Assembly: GCA_963383645.1 (NCBI GenBank)
Contig: OY726571.1
Span: 24,492,116 to 24,556,115 of the forward strand
Reading direction: 5' to 3'
Source of the DNA: Muscardinus avellanarius
Taxonomy: Eukaryota; Chordata; Mammalia; Rodentia; Gliridae
DNA: 64,000 nt
Below the pieces are notes generated by a model, which searched no databases, was not told the DNA's origin, and saw only the letters and a program-made list of their open reading frames with translations. A program made the translations under genes and the position numbers. Numbering within the stretch: the stretch's first letter is position 1; every line of letters begins with the position of its first letter. Shown one piece after another: positions 1-11,105 of this stretch.

Positions 1-150
1 CAAGGCCAAACTTAATATCATGTATGGGGAAGCGAGGAGTTGGTGGGGATGGAGGCTCAGCAAGTACTATTTGAATGTATGTCACTATTACTCTGAACTC
101 CATTTTGTGAGACTACAATGCTCCAATAAAATTATAAAAATATTAGGAGC
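1..150 (+). mobile_element. possible L1 3' end fragment
   Basis: A G-rich stretch followed by 'actatttgaatgtatgtcac' and an A-rich end resembles the sense 3' UTR of rodent L1; a similar arrangement lies at 55,595-55,735. It is truncated by the window edge. Confidence is low because only the 3' UTR style is visible. Confidence 0.35.
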
Positions 151-311
151 TAAAAAGTACGATTTAGTTGTGAAGGAGAAATGTCTGTGAAATTGAGAGA
201 TTAAAAAAAAAAAAAACAAAGACTACAGTTGTGTACTAAAACACCCTCTCTGGTAATAATCATCAGCTCCCAAAAGGTTGATTTTTATAATTAATGGTAA
301 TAATAACTATT

Positions 312-493
312 GCTGGGTGTGGTGGTGCACGCTAGTAATCCCTGCGCTTGGAAGGTGGAGACAGGAGGATTGCGCAGGTTTGAAGCCAGCGCTGGCTTAA
401 GAGACCCTGTTTCCAAATTTAAAAATGTATAAAAATAGGTCTGGGAGTGTAGCCTAGAGGTAGAAGGGTTCCCAGGAACTCCAGTACCACCAA

Positions 494-495
<2 letters not shown>
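312..495 (+). mobile_element. B1-dID SINE, palindromic (young) subfamily
   Basis: Starts with gctgggtgtggtggtgcacg (7SL/B1-type head) and ends with an ID-like part and 'ccagtaccaccaaaa'. It carries a perfect 16-bp palindrome, AAGCCAGCGCTGGCTT, at 383-398, diagnostic of the subfamily also seen at 1,372, 14,646, 18,042, 19,403, 21,064, 37,643 and 62,582. Its tail runs into an AAT microsatellite. Confidence 0.85.

Positions 496-536
<41 letters not shown>
496..536. repeat. (AAT)n microsatellite on SINE tail
   Basis: About 13 tandem AAT units directly follow the A-rich tail of the SINE, so the microsatellite probably grew from the tail. Confidence 0.9.
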
Positions 537-984
537 CTATTACTTAAGGACTCTTTGGAAGTACTTTTTAGATATTATACTGTTTTCTCATCATAAATCT
601 AATAGTTATTCTTTTCATTTGGCAGAAAGGAGAACTGAAAGCTAAGAGTTGGTCAATATCTTAAGCAAGGTCACTTTAATGTGAATGACCGAGTAGGAGT
701 TTGCTGTGGCTTCCTAACAACTGCACTGAAAATAAGATATCACTCTCAGTTGTACTATATTCTATATATGTGTATGTTAACTACTGAATAATTTCTCCAT
801 TGTTTTATTCTCTAGATCATTTATCTCCTTCCTGTAACCAAATTAAGGGGAGGAATTTGAAATAAATCAATAGTAGACATTGTCTCTTTTTAATCTCCGC
901 TCATTTACCAAAACTTATAATTACTTTGGTGTTTACATGATAGTTAGATGAAACAACAATAGTATTAACAAAATCAATAGCCAG
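537..984. other. unique AT-rich sequence
   Basis: No ORF, repeat or RNA gene recognised. Confidence 0.5.
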
Positions 985-1178
985 AGGATGGAAGGCACAC
1001 ATGGAATAAATCCCAGTACTTGGGAAGCTGAGACAGGAGGATCACGGGTTCTCAGCTAGCCTCAGCTACTTAATGAGACCCTGTTTCAAAATAGGGCTTC
1101 AAAAGAGTTAAAAATAGGGCTGGAGGTATGGCTCAGAGATAGAATGACCCTAGGTTCAATCCTTGGTACCATAGGGGA
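985..1178 (+). mobile_element. B1-dID SINE, diverged
   Basis: Contains 'cccagtacttgggaagctgagacaggagg', 'cctcagctacttaatgagaccctgtttc' and the ID-like 'gggctggaggtatggctcagaga'. The first bases are degraded, so this is an older copy. Confidence 0.8.
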
Positions 1179-1316
1179 AAAAAATATCATAGCTAGAACA
1201 TGTCAGTTCATTTAAGATTAACATTGGTTTTAGGACTTCGCAGTTTTCTAAGATACAACATCACTGAAGAGTTATAACTTTAAAATTTAAAAGTATAGGC
1301 TATGACTGCATATTTA

Positions 1317-1332
1317 TTTATTTGTTTATTTA

Positions 1333-1372
<40 letters not shown>

Positions 1373-1548
1373 TTTTTTGGTAGTACTGGGGTTCCTGGAA
1401 GCCCTTCTACCTCCAGGCTACACTCTCAGACCTATTTTACACTTTCTTTATTTTTGGAAACAGGGTCTCTTAAGCCAGTACAGCTGGCTTCCTGTCTACA
1501 CCTCCCAAGTGTGGGGATTACAAGCGTGCACGCCCACGCCCGGCTTCA
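1317..1548 (-). mobile_element. B1-dID SINE with (TTAC)n tail and clear TSD
   Basis: Reverse-strand copy of the palindromic subfamily: 'cttaagccagtacagctggc' near 1,470-1,490 and 'ggggttcctggaagccc'. A TTAC microsatellite at about 1,329-1,370 replaces the A-tail. Direct repeats gactgcatattta at 1,304-1,316 and 1,549-1,561 are the target-site duplication, showing a recent insertion. The SINE proper is about 1,372-1,544. Confidence 0.9.
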
Positions 1549-1684
1549 GACTGCATATTTAAAGTAATGATTTTTCACTGTATTTTAAAAACCTGTATGA
1601 AGGATACTACTTAAATTGTATTTTGGTAATTGTATCCTTTTTAGTGGTTGTTGCAGAGTATTAAATAGTATCATAAAAAAATAC

Positions 1685-1850
1685 AGTCATGTGCTACAGA
1701 GTGATGTTTCACTCAATGATAGACCACAAATACAATGGTAGCTCCTGAGAATCACTTGGTTACTTCATCTCCATCATTTGCCTAAGTACATGCTATGATG
1801 TTCACACTGTGATGAAATTGTCCAGCCACACAGATCTCATCATGTATCCT
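1685..1850. mobile_element. Tigger-like DNA transposon relic
   Basis: Begins 'acagtcatgtgctacagagtgatgtttcactcaatgatagaccacaaatac' and continues to 'catgctatgatgttcacactgtgatgaaat'. These match, with decay and an internal deletion, the terminal regions of a mammalian Tigger (pogo/mariner group) non-autonomous element as I remember it. The subfamily is not assigned. Confidence 0.55.
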
Positions 1851-2204
1851 GTTTATTGAGCAAGTATGACTGTAATTGTGACATTCACTGCTCTTAGGAA
1901 GACTACTGTCTGAGAATAACGTAGTCAATTTCTCTCAATGTTTTGATGAATATAAAAATTCCAGTAGAAAATATTTCAAAAGCAACATCCACAAGGCACC
2001 AGTCAACTCAACAGGGAAGGGCAGTAAGTAAAGATACTGATCAGGGCATCATCAGGGCCTATTCCTTCTCATCAAAAGCCTTTTCACTCATCCATGCAAC
2101 ACAACTCAGGAGCAACAAGCACAGCGATTGGTACTGGATCTAATGGGTAAGAAGGCTCTTTGTCTCAAAAGAGTCAACATCCCTGTAGGTCCGGAGCTGT
2201 AGGA

Positions 2205-2545
2205 AGACTTATATCCTCAAAATTCATATGTTGAAGTTTGAAAGCCCAGTACTTCTGTATATGACTGTATTTGAAGATAAGACCTTTACAGAAGTAATTA
2301 AAGTAAAATGGGATCCTATGGGTAGGCTCTACTCCAATATGACTTGTATTTTTAGAAGAGATTAAAACACAGACCCAAATGTGAAAAACATGTAAAGATA
2401 CAAGAAGGAGATGGTTCTCTGAAAGGCAAGGAGAAAGTCTACAGAAAGAATAACTTTGCTGACATCTGGATCTAAGACTTTTAGCCTCCAGAGTATGAGA
2501 AAATAAACTGTGGTACTTGATCATGGCTACCCAGGCCAATGCAGC
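2205..2545 (+). mobile_element. MLT1-type MaLR LTR
   Basis: Runs from 'cctcaaaattcatatgttgaag' through 'gtgactgtatttgaagataag'-like and 'ctccaatatgactt' segments to 'ttagcctccagagtatgagaaaataaa', the MLT1-type solo LTR layout including an AATAAA near its end. The reverse-strand 164-codon ORF over it is incidental. This is a mammal-wide ERVL-MaLR relic. Confidence 0.75.
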
Positions 2546-3460
2546 TTCCCCATAAAGGGGTGGACAGTGACAGTCACCACGCTCAGGCAAGCCCAATGCT
2601 TTGGCTTCCTGTTCATAGTTCCTCTTCAGTCCAAATGCAGTTGAACTGCCTGGGGTCTTAATAAACAATTATTTTTGTTTAAATAGGCAATGCTGAACTG
2701 TAACATATTCGACTGTCCAATTTTTATCTGGTTTCTCGGAAAATAGAGCTGAAGAGTTCACTGGAGGTCAAATTGTTATCTAGCACAGAAAAGGGTTTTG
2801 TTTATTCTTGGCCCAAATTATAGCAGCTTGTTTTATAATATGAAGAGGTAAGAGTGGAGATGGGGAATATCTTGTCCCCTGAGCCATCATTTGTTTCCTG
2901 TAAAATATTATTCTTGAGATAGAAGCTATTAAAATTTTAGTAAGCCCAAAGAGATTTCCCACACTGAAACTAGTTCCTAAACCAGTGACAGCTGAGCAAC
3001 AGTATCAGTGGCAACATATATAAGAGTTATTCCCAGAAGAGTCCTCCAGGAAAGAATTCCCTGAAGAGCTGACTTTTAAAATGAATCTTAAAGGTGTCCT
3101 CCTGCTAGTGGGCATAGAATCTCTCTGGCAGAGCAGTGGTATAAGAAGGTGCTGTGCTTAGTCCATTAAGTGCCTTCCTGATAACCTGCAAGTGTTCCTT
3201 ACTTTGGGAAAATGTGGTCCTAGATCAGAGGTGCAACAGCTGGGGCTCTGAGCATTCTACACTTCTGCACCCCAGGGACTGTTAGTTCTTTGCAACCTTT
3301 TGCATGTGCCAACCTGCCTAAACATGTAAGAGAGATATGTACTTTTAAAATAGCCACCATGAGTCTCTCCATAGTGAAATAATAAAAAGTGTAACATATT
3401 CAAAGGATAAATAAGAAAAGAGACATTTGCTATATCTGTTGGATACGTGGAAATGAAGAT
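2546..3460. other. unique sequence, no gene seen
   Basis: Moderately complex sequence. Short ORFs are below what chance gives in AT-rich DNA. No recognised repeat. Confidence 0.5.
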
Positions 3461-3461
3461 G

Positions 3462-3462
<1 letters not shown>

Positions 3463-3499
<37 letters not shown>

Positions 3500-3590
3500 T
3501 TATTATTATTATCAAAACAACTGCTACTACTACTACTACTACTATTACTATTACTATTACTATTATTATTACTACTACTACTTAACTACT
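3463..3590. repeat. compound (TTA)n/(CTA)n microsatellite
   Basis: About 125 bp of ATT/TTA units changing to TAC/CTA units, lying against the tail side of the reverse-strand SINE that follows. Confidence 0.9.
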
Positions 3591-3591
3591 A

Positions 3592-3789
3592 TTCTTGGTT
3601 GCTGGTGATTGAACCCAGTGGCATTCTACCTCCAAGGTACACCCCAGACCTTTTTATGTTTTGTTTAGTGACAGGGTCTTGTGAGGCTTCTGAGAGTCTT
3701 GCTACATTCTTAAAGCTGATCTCCAACCTGGGATCCTTCTGTCTTAGCCTCCCAAGTACTAGAATTACAAGCTTACACAACCATGTGCA
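3592..3789 (-). mobile_element. B1-dID SINE, older copy
   Basis: Reverse-strand features: 'gattgaacccagtggcattctacctcc', 'gacagggtctt', 'cttagcctcccaagtactagaattacaagc'. Divergence is clear and no sharp TSD is seen. Confidence 0.8.
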
Positions 3790-6240
3790 GTTGAAATGGA
3801 AATATAACTAGTGGACTGGGTTATAATTTGAAGAAAAACTGAAATACTTTGCTCCAACAACATAAGAAAGTAGGTAGACATTTTATAGACTATCTTTGGA
3901 AGAGATGATAATGAAAAGACATCAAGGGGTATTCCAGCCAAGAATAAACAAGGATAGCAAAGTTAGATCCATACTAGCAACTGAATATAGCCTGTGTAGA
4001 AAGAACTCAGTAAATAAGTTAGAAAAAGGGAAGGTGTTAGGAAGATGGGCAGGAATTTGTCTTTGGATTTTATTTCAAGCACACGTAATTCAAGGATTTT
4101 AAAAAGATAAGTAACATGTTTTTTTTTTCTTGCTTGATTTATAAACATCATTCTAACTGATTCATGGAAAAGAGATTGAAAAATTTCAGGGATGACAGAT
4201 TGAGATAGCAGTTAAGAGATTACTTAGTTATCTTTACAGAAAGAGCGGTAGTTTGAACTGTTTGCAGCAATATAAATGGAGGAAATTGGAGAGATTTAAA
4301 GCATGTTTGCAATTAGAATAATCATAATTCATGATGTCATGAAGAAACTGTGAGGTGAGAAAAAGAAAAGAAGTCTTTGTTCCCAATTTCCTTGCTTCCT
4401 GTTTGAACAAGTTATCAATAATAGTGTCAGTTGCTGAAATACTGAAAAGAAACGTTCTTGGTGAAATACAGAGCTTTTTGAAGTTTTGAAAATATTTAAT
4501 ATGCACTACATGATTATGGCTTCAGCTATATACTGGGCTTTGTTTTCACTTTCTAAAATCAGTTGACATGAAAATGCAGAATAATATGTATAGTATTTAT
4601 TGACCATAGAAATTTGGAAAATTACTTTACTGGTGGGGTAGTTTTGCAAGTTTGATAAATAATGAAAGAAAGGAATGGCATTACTCAAAACATCACTGTT
4701 CCATAATTTAGTTGAAGGAGCTTAGCATAGATATACTTTATAACCATAAGGTAAATTTTCTAAACTTTTATGGAATTCTAGTTACATATAGTATGGAGGG
4801 CTCAGACTGAGGAAACAGAGTTTTTATCCCAAGAGGATACCTGGAGAGAGATGACATGTACACAAACTTGCACCATGCCTTGCAGAAAGACCCAGCTGCT
4901 TTAAGAAATACCAGCAGGCATCTGTGTGCACAGTCACAGACAAAGAGTCAGAATTGACACAAACGAGGTGTCATAATCGAGGGATTAGCACTTGAGCAAG
5001 TGCATAAGGGATTTGTGGGATCATTAGCTGGAGATGAGGGAAGGAGAGGCAAAAATAACAGAATGAATGATGAGCCTAAATTTTTAAAAAATGGATACTA
5101 TGTTTCAGTTACAAGCATGGCTGACTCATGGAGTTATTTTAGTGAAGAATTTATGTCTAGGCATAAACGATGTTAAAATAATGTCAAGAAATTTGGTCCT
5201 ATGCTGCACAAAACCAAAACTCTAAGATTTAAATATTTTAAACCATTTTAACAATATTTTAAGTGGCAAAAGATTTTAATTGGTTAAGCCTTTGTTTCCT
5301 ATTATATCCATTTTCTATTTGACAATTTCCTATTGTTCTAACCATAACCTTGTAATATATTCTCTTTTTAATGTATGTGAACTTCTTATACCTCACATCC
5401 TCTCTCTTTCTCTCTCCTTTTCTCTCTTCTCTCCCAGCTGTTTGTTTCTCTCACACATACAATTTATGCTAAAAAATTGCAGATGATCTAAAAATCAATA
5501 TAGTTGAATAATTGTAAATGATATAAAAATCAATATGAATAAATGATGGATTGACTTTTGTTTTTAAAATAACAACCATGAAACTAAAATCAATTCATAT
5601 AATATACAGCATATTAAAAAAGATAAATAAAAGTGTGTTCAGCATATTTATTGAATAATTAAACATGAAAATGGAATTTATAATCAACAAATATGGTAGA
5701 TGAATTTTTTGAAGAATTTAGATTCTATAAAAGAACAGGCATAAGAATGTAGCCATGTTTATGCTATTATGAAGACCAATTTGACCTCTTATTTATTTTA
5801 CTATCTGTTCCTATTTTAATAATCTTCATAGAGCTTGTTGATTATAAGTTTTCTCTTGTATGTTTTTATTTTAACACCTTCTGGGTTAGTTGATGATGTG
5901 GTATTTCCACTTGTGATCTCAATCTGGAAGGTCTGGGTTGATGATATCTTATGAGCCATCTTTTAAAAGCTTCTAGAATACATTTTTAATTGGCCTGTTC
6001 AAGTTGAAATTAGTTTCTATTTTCCTATCTCTGTTAGGGAGTAATTTCCAAGGCAAATGGAGAGAAATATACAGAATACGGAAGAAGAATTAGTAAAGAA
6101 TGAGAATTAATATACACACATCCTCTGAAAAACTTGCATTATTCTACTAGTGAATTTTAGTTATATTGTTTTTAAAATTCTTAGGTAAAAAGTAAAATCA
6201 AATAAAAACACTTTATGTCAGTATAACACTTTGAAATGAG
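3790..6240. other. unique AT-rich sequence
   Basis: About 2.4 kb with no recognised repeat, exon or RNA. It includes a C/T-rich run at about 5,399-5,436. Short ORFs in all frames look random. Confidence 0.5.
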
Positions 6241-6430
6241 AGCCAGGCATGGTGGTAAATGCCTGTAATCCCAGTACTTGGGAGGCTAAGACAGGATCGT
6301 AAATTCAAGGACAGTTTCATCAAATAGTGAGACTTCTCATCAACCTGTGAGTCCTTGTTTCCAAATAAGAAACAAAATTGGGCTGGAGGTGTAACATTAA
6401 GGTAGAAGGCCTGTGGGTTCCATTTCTAGT

Positions 6431-6432
<2 letters not shown>
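6241..6432 (+). mobile_element. B1-dID SINE, older copy
   Basis: Head 'agccaggcatggtggtaaatgcctgtaatcccagtacttgg', then 'ccttgtttccaaataaga' and the ID part 'gggctggaggtgtaacattaagg'. It ends in a CA microsatellite. Confidence 0.85.

Positions 6433-6474
<42 letters not shown>
6433..6474. repeat. (CA)n on SINE tail
   Basis: About 21 uninterrupted CA units directly after the SINE terminus 'tctagtag'. Confidence 0.95.
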
Positions 6475-6476
<2 letters not shown>

Positions 6477-7659
6477 TCAGTAGTATGTAGTGATATACAT
6501 TAAGCAGCTAATGAGAAATGAAAAAAAATGTAACAGAACAGTATTTTTTTCTTAGGTAATGCATAGATTCTACCTTCAGATAAAAATAGTTTGATTGTTA
6601 AGTTACTTTTGGAAGAACATTATAAAAATTGGTCAAGATATTTTGTACAACTCTTCTGTCCCCACCCAAATTTCACAGCTGTTTGTATGTCTCCATTTCC
6701 ATACTTAGAGAATGAGAATATTTAGTTACCTTGGTTAGCTGAATGACAGACACATTTGATTACTGCTCATTTATCTTGTCTACTAGCTGCATTGAGTACA
6801 GAAAGAGTACAAACATATTATTTTACATTCTCAACTAGATAAAAATGTTTTATAGTCACTTAATACTCAAGAGTATATATATGTATACCAAAGTGGGCTG
6901 CACACAAATTATGGGTCCATTTAAATCTCTATTTTATATCTATACATACACATATACATAAACTACATGCCAACAATGAAGAATGCGTTGCTTCTACTTT
7001 CTCATATAACCTTAATAATTTATTTTGGGGTTCTTCAGAGTCATCTTTTGATAAAATATAGAATATGTTATTCAGTGATATAGATTATTGCATTAGAATA
7101 AAAATAAGTTGACTTTAAAAAACGATTTCTATCGAGGTGTTTGATGCTGTAATGGAAAGGGAATGGGCTTTGAAGCACTGTAACTTGTCAGCTTTGTGGT
7201 ATTTGGCTGCAAGCCTTGCTTTCTCCATCTGTTAATAAGAAAAGAAGGGCTTAGAAAACTGTTATTTGATTTAAAGATAACAGCTCTTTGAACAGTGCCT
7301 AATAATTCTATCATAGTCAAAAAAATATTATTAGTGGAGTTCTATTTTCTTTAGTTGTGTCTAGGAGAGCACAAAGATTGTATAAAAAAAAAGTTTGTCA
7401 CACCAAGACTCAGCATTTCTTGATACGGGATTGCTTTAGGAATTATGTGTTGTAGAAGAGTATGGTAAAGATGGTGTGCGCTGCTTTAAGTTAAACGACA
7501 TGGGAATATAGTAGGTTGGGAGAGTTCACAGAGTATTTAATTTTCCTCAGACATGAAAGTACAAAGACTCAGTTTTAATTCATCCACAAAGGATTGATCA
7601 ATCTGAATAATACGCACCATTTAAATAGTTCCCAGTGGCAAATATAGCTGGAATGATAT
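6475..7659. other. unique AT-rich sequence
   Basis: Nothing recognised beyond short AT runs such as 'atatatatgtatacc' near 6,875. Confidence 0.5.
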
Positions 7660-7862
7660 GCCAGGTGTGGTGGTTCCCACCTGGAATTTTAGTATTTGGG
7701 AGGCCAAGATAGGAGAGTCACAATTTCAAGGCTAGTGCAGAAATTTAGCCAGACTCTCAGCAACTTATTAAGACCCTATTACAAAATAAAAACTATAAAG
7801 TGCTGAGGTGTATCCTAGAGGAAGAATTTCCCAGGGTTCAAACTCCAGTCCCCCCCAAAAAA
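7660..7862 (+). mobile_element. B1-dID SINE, older copy
   Basis: Diverged head 'gccaggtgtggtggttcccacctgg', mid 'ctcagcaacttattaagaccctatt', and end 'ccagggttcaaactccagtc' followed by C and A runs. Confidence 0.8.
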
Positions 7863-8097
7863 ATAACAACCTGGAATGGTAAACACAGCCAGCCACATAG
7901 ACAGGTTATGCTCCCCCTAAAGAGAATGTCCATTCAGTATTCAATTTCTATTTCTTGATATAGAAATTAAGTCAGAAGAAGTACTACCAAACTGTATCAC
8001 CAGTTAATTGTATAGACACATTTTAAATAGGTGTGTTTTTATTTTAAATACCAGTAATTGTATTGTGGCAAATCACACATTTTTACATTAGGTTTTA

Positions 8098-8335
8098 TTG
8101 TTTATTTTATTTTTTATTTTTTATTTTTTTTGGTGGTACTGAGGGTGGAACCCAGGGGCTTTCTACCTCTGGGCTATACTCCAAGACCTACTTTTTATAT
8201 TTTATTTGGAAACAGGGTCTCGCTAAGTTGCTAAGAGCCCCTCTAAGGAGCTGAGGTTGGCTTTGAACCTGTGCGATCCTTCTGTCTCAGCCTCGCAAGT
8301 GCAGAGATTACAAGTGTGCACCACCACACCCGGCT
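8098..8335 (-). mobile_element. B1-dID SINE with TSD
   Basis: Reverse-strand copy: T-rich tail, 'ggtggtactgagggtggaacccaggggctttctacctctgg' to 'caccaccacacccggc'. The TSD acattaggtttta occurs at 8,085-8,097 and 8,336-8,348. This is the longer subtype, with 'tcgctaagttgctaagagcc' in place of the palindrome. Confidence 0.9.
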
Positions 8336-8348
8336 ACATTAGGTTTTA

Positions 8349-8948
8349 ACAAAAATATTTTCATCATTACATTATATATCTAATCATATCACCAGGTCTC
8401 TCATTATATATTATTATTTAAAATTAATAATTATTATATATTTCATAATTAAGACAGATAAGACTTGATATAACTCAAAGAAATATTCTCTTAGGCCTTT
8501 GGGAAGTTGATATCTAGCTTTCCAAATATTGAAACTAGGAGACTGCTCCATTTTATTGATTTTCATTGATAAATGACAATCTGGTTTACTGTAAACCTAC
8601 TCTTTTAATATATGATAGTTATTTAATATTAATTTTTGGCTTATTTAATGACAACCAAAAATGTTCATATTAGGATATTCTAAAGATATTTTATTAAATC
8701 TATAAATATTTATTAAACAAAACTAGGCTAGCTTTAGAATGTCCCCGACGCATCTTTCTGTTTTGCCTACTATTTTTTCAAACTTTGAAAGGCAGCAAGA
8801 TGCATAAAAAGTAATGAGCAACATTACAATTCCATCATATCCCCATCTTTTCAAAGCCATTCCTAAGTTATCATTTTTAGATAAAGAGATTCCCAGGGAA
8901 GAATCCAAGAGGGAAAAGAAGGTAAATCTAACTATCAGAATTGATTGC
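8349..8948. other. unique AT-rich sequence
   Basis: No recognised element. Confidence 0.5.
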
Positions 8949-9127
8949 TGAGTGGGAGGCTGAGACAGGAGGATCGCACAGGTTCAAAAGCCAGCCTCAT
9001 CTACTTAGTGAGGCTCTCAGGAACTTAGTAAGACCCTGTTTCCAAATAAAGTATAAAATAGGTCTGGGAGTATAGCCCAGAGGTAGAAAGACCCTGGGTT
9101 TCACCGCGAGTACTACACACACAAAAA
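8949..9127 (+). mobile_element. B1-dID SINE, 5'-truncated
   Basis: Starts inside the head at 'gtgggaggctgagacaggaggatcgcacagg' and runs to 'ggtctgggagtatagcccagaggtagaaagaccctggg' and an ACAC/A tail. Confidence 0.8.
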
Positions 9128-10160
9128 AGAACTGTTTGGTGAGAATGCTTTCTGACATGACTAACTCAAACTGGCTTGAATAATACATGATTTATTATTT
9201 ATGTAGCAAGAGTACAAATGGAAGGTGGGCTTCAGGATTTGTGGATTCCTTGATTCAGCAATGTGAGGAAGGTCATTTCCTTCTCTGTCCTCTGTAATCA
9301 GCAGCACCAACTTTTTTTCTGACTTCTCTAGTTGCCCTAAGATGACTTTGAGAATCCTTGTGTACCTATGAGCTTGTGACTTTATCTCATGGTAGTGTGA
9401 AACTGTCTGTTCCTCTTTTCTATGAAAGAGCAAGCATTTGTTGAGATACAACTTTCCCTGAGTCTTTTAACTTTTATAACATCTTCTGAGTAAAGATATT
9501 ATTAGTTTTATTATTGTTTTCAATGTTTTTTATATAGCAAAAGACTTGGAAAATAGAGATTTTATTCTTCTCTGAGGATAAGGCTGTGTGTTATTTGATC
9601 AAGATAACAAAGATGATGTTTCCACAAGGGCAAAAATGCAATAAGATTGGCAGTGATTCCATCATAAGATTGGGGATCTCCTAAAGTCACTGTTTCTCTG
9701 GGTTGACAGACCATCTTCATGGGTAGCAGTCAGTGAGACTGCTTCCACATTGCCTCCATGGGTTTTAGGGTCCAGGGCAAACTGATGGTAGCATGAAAAG
9801 CAGGTTCTCTGCAAAGTAGTAACAAATTTCTTTATCTCTGAGCCACATGTCTTTATGTCTTTGAACAGAATCTAAAAAAAATCTAGAAAACCATTTTTTA
9901 CCTTGAAAATAGGGTAAAATTGTAAACTTTTCAGTTTCTAAAAACATTGCTAGCAAGCCTCTCTCCTGTAAAATTAGACAAATTTGGTTTGCATGTTGTT
10001 CCCAAACCAATCATCAGCAATAAGAATAAATGACAATTCTACAAGAGTTAGCCCTGGTCCTGAGTCTGAGGCTGGCCCTCAGATTATAGTGTTATTATGT
10101 AATACTCAAAAGAGGAGTGGAATAAAATTTGGAGACTCAAATAAAATCTGCAAGAGTTCT
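9128..10160. other. unique sequence
   Basis: About 1 kb with no recognised repeat, splice-bounded ORF or RNA gene. Confidence 0.5.
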
Positions 10161-10167
10161 ATGCCTC

Positions 10168-10340
10168 AACTATATACATATATATAATTATACTATATAA
10201 TATAGTGATTATATAGTATTATAAATATATAATATAATATATAGTAACATCATATAGAATATCATAATATATAATATAATATAATATGATATGATATAAT
10301 ATAATATAATATATATACACATATAATTATACTATATTAT
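10168..10340. repeat. AT-rich palindromic low-complexity tract
   Basis: Almost pure A/T, with repeated 'ataatataatata' and 'atatacatatatataattatac' motifs. 'acatatatataattatactata' at about 10,178-10,198 recurs as 'acacatataattatactata' at about 10,317-10,336. Self-complementary over much of its length, so cruciforms are possible. Confidence 0.8.
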
Positions 10341-10810
10341 TTTTAAGATGGAGAATATGGATTTTTATTATAACAGTGATGTGGACAGTGGGACAAACTC
10401 TCAAAAGTTGTTTCCTTGTATATTCTAAGACAAACACAGGAATACCTATTTTAAGTACGTTATCATATCTCAATCTTTAATCCTATTATTTTAAGATCTT
10501 TAATACATATATCACAAGTTATATGCCATTTTATTTTTAGATAATTTCTTATTCATTTTTAAGATTTTTTTAGTGACAAAAGAAACAATAAAACCTTTTC
10601 AGTTCTCAAAATTAACAATAGATACATACTGTTCTTTTTTTGATAATTTTATAACTGGATAACTAGATTTATAATAATGCTAAAGTATAATTTCAGATAG
10701 TCACTTTTGTACATTTTAAGTAAATTTTAAAAGACCTACTTAGAAAAGAACCAAATTTAACATTTTAGTTATGTCAATTAGTTGCCAACTGATAATCTCT
10801 ACTTTTACTT
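10341..10810. other. unique AT-rich sequence
   Basis: No recognised element. Confidence 0.5.
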
Positions 10811-10892
10811 TTTTGGTAGTGCTAGATTTGAATTCACAGTCTTATACATGCTTGGCAAGTGCTCTAACACTGAGCCACATACCCAACTCTCT
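10811..10892 (-). mobile_element. ID-type SINE (tRNA-Ala-derived)
   Basis: On the reverse strand it reads as a tRNA-like element: 'gggtatgtggctcagtgttagagcacttgcc' with 'gaattcaaatctagcacta' where the B box would be. About 80 bp, without the B1 part. Diverged from tRNA, so it is a SINE and not a functional tRNA gene. Confidence 0.7.
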
Positions 10893-11105
10893 TCTATCCC
10901 CCCTTTTTTATTATAAGTAGGCTTAAGTTTAACATTGGAAGATTTTTACTAAGAATGTTGAAAATTAATACGGCACTTTATAGGTAAGTGTATTATATAA
11001 GTACAAAAGTAAAATCAATATTGTATTATAATAAGTAGTTAACATATTGATTACAGGATTAAAAAATTGGTTACACACACTACTGCAAAATGCACCTGAC
11101 AGATG
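10893..11105. other. unique AT-rich sequence
   Basis: Nothing recognised; it separates the ID element from the MaLR internal region. Confidence 0.4.

Noticed and set aside
1302..1567. ORFs beginning with Tyr/Leu-rich repeats, and similar ORFs at 8,063, 14,588, 19,421, 21,067, 37,598 and 62,536 sharing 'LGFLE.LLPPGYTPRPI'-type peptides
   Set aside because: The shared peptide is the antisense translation of the B1-dID SINE, not a gene family.
2174..2668. 164-codon reverse ORF, one of the longest in the window
   Set aside because: It lies antisense over an MLT1-type LTR and has no recognisable domain.
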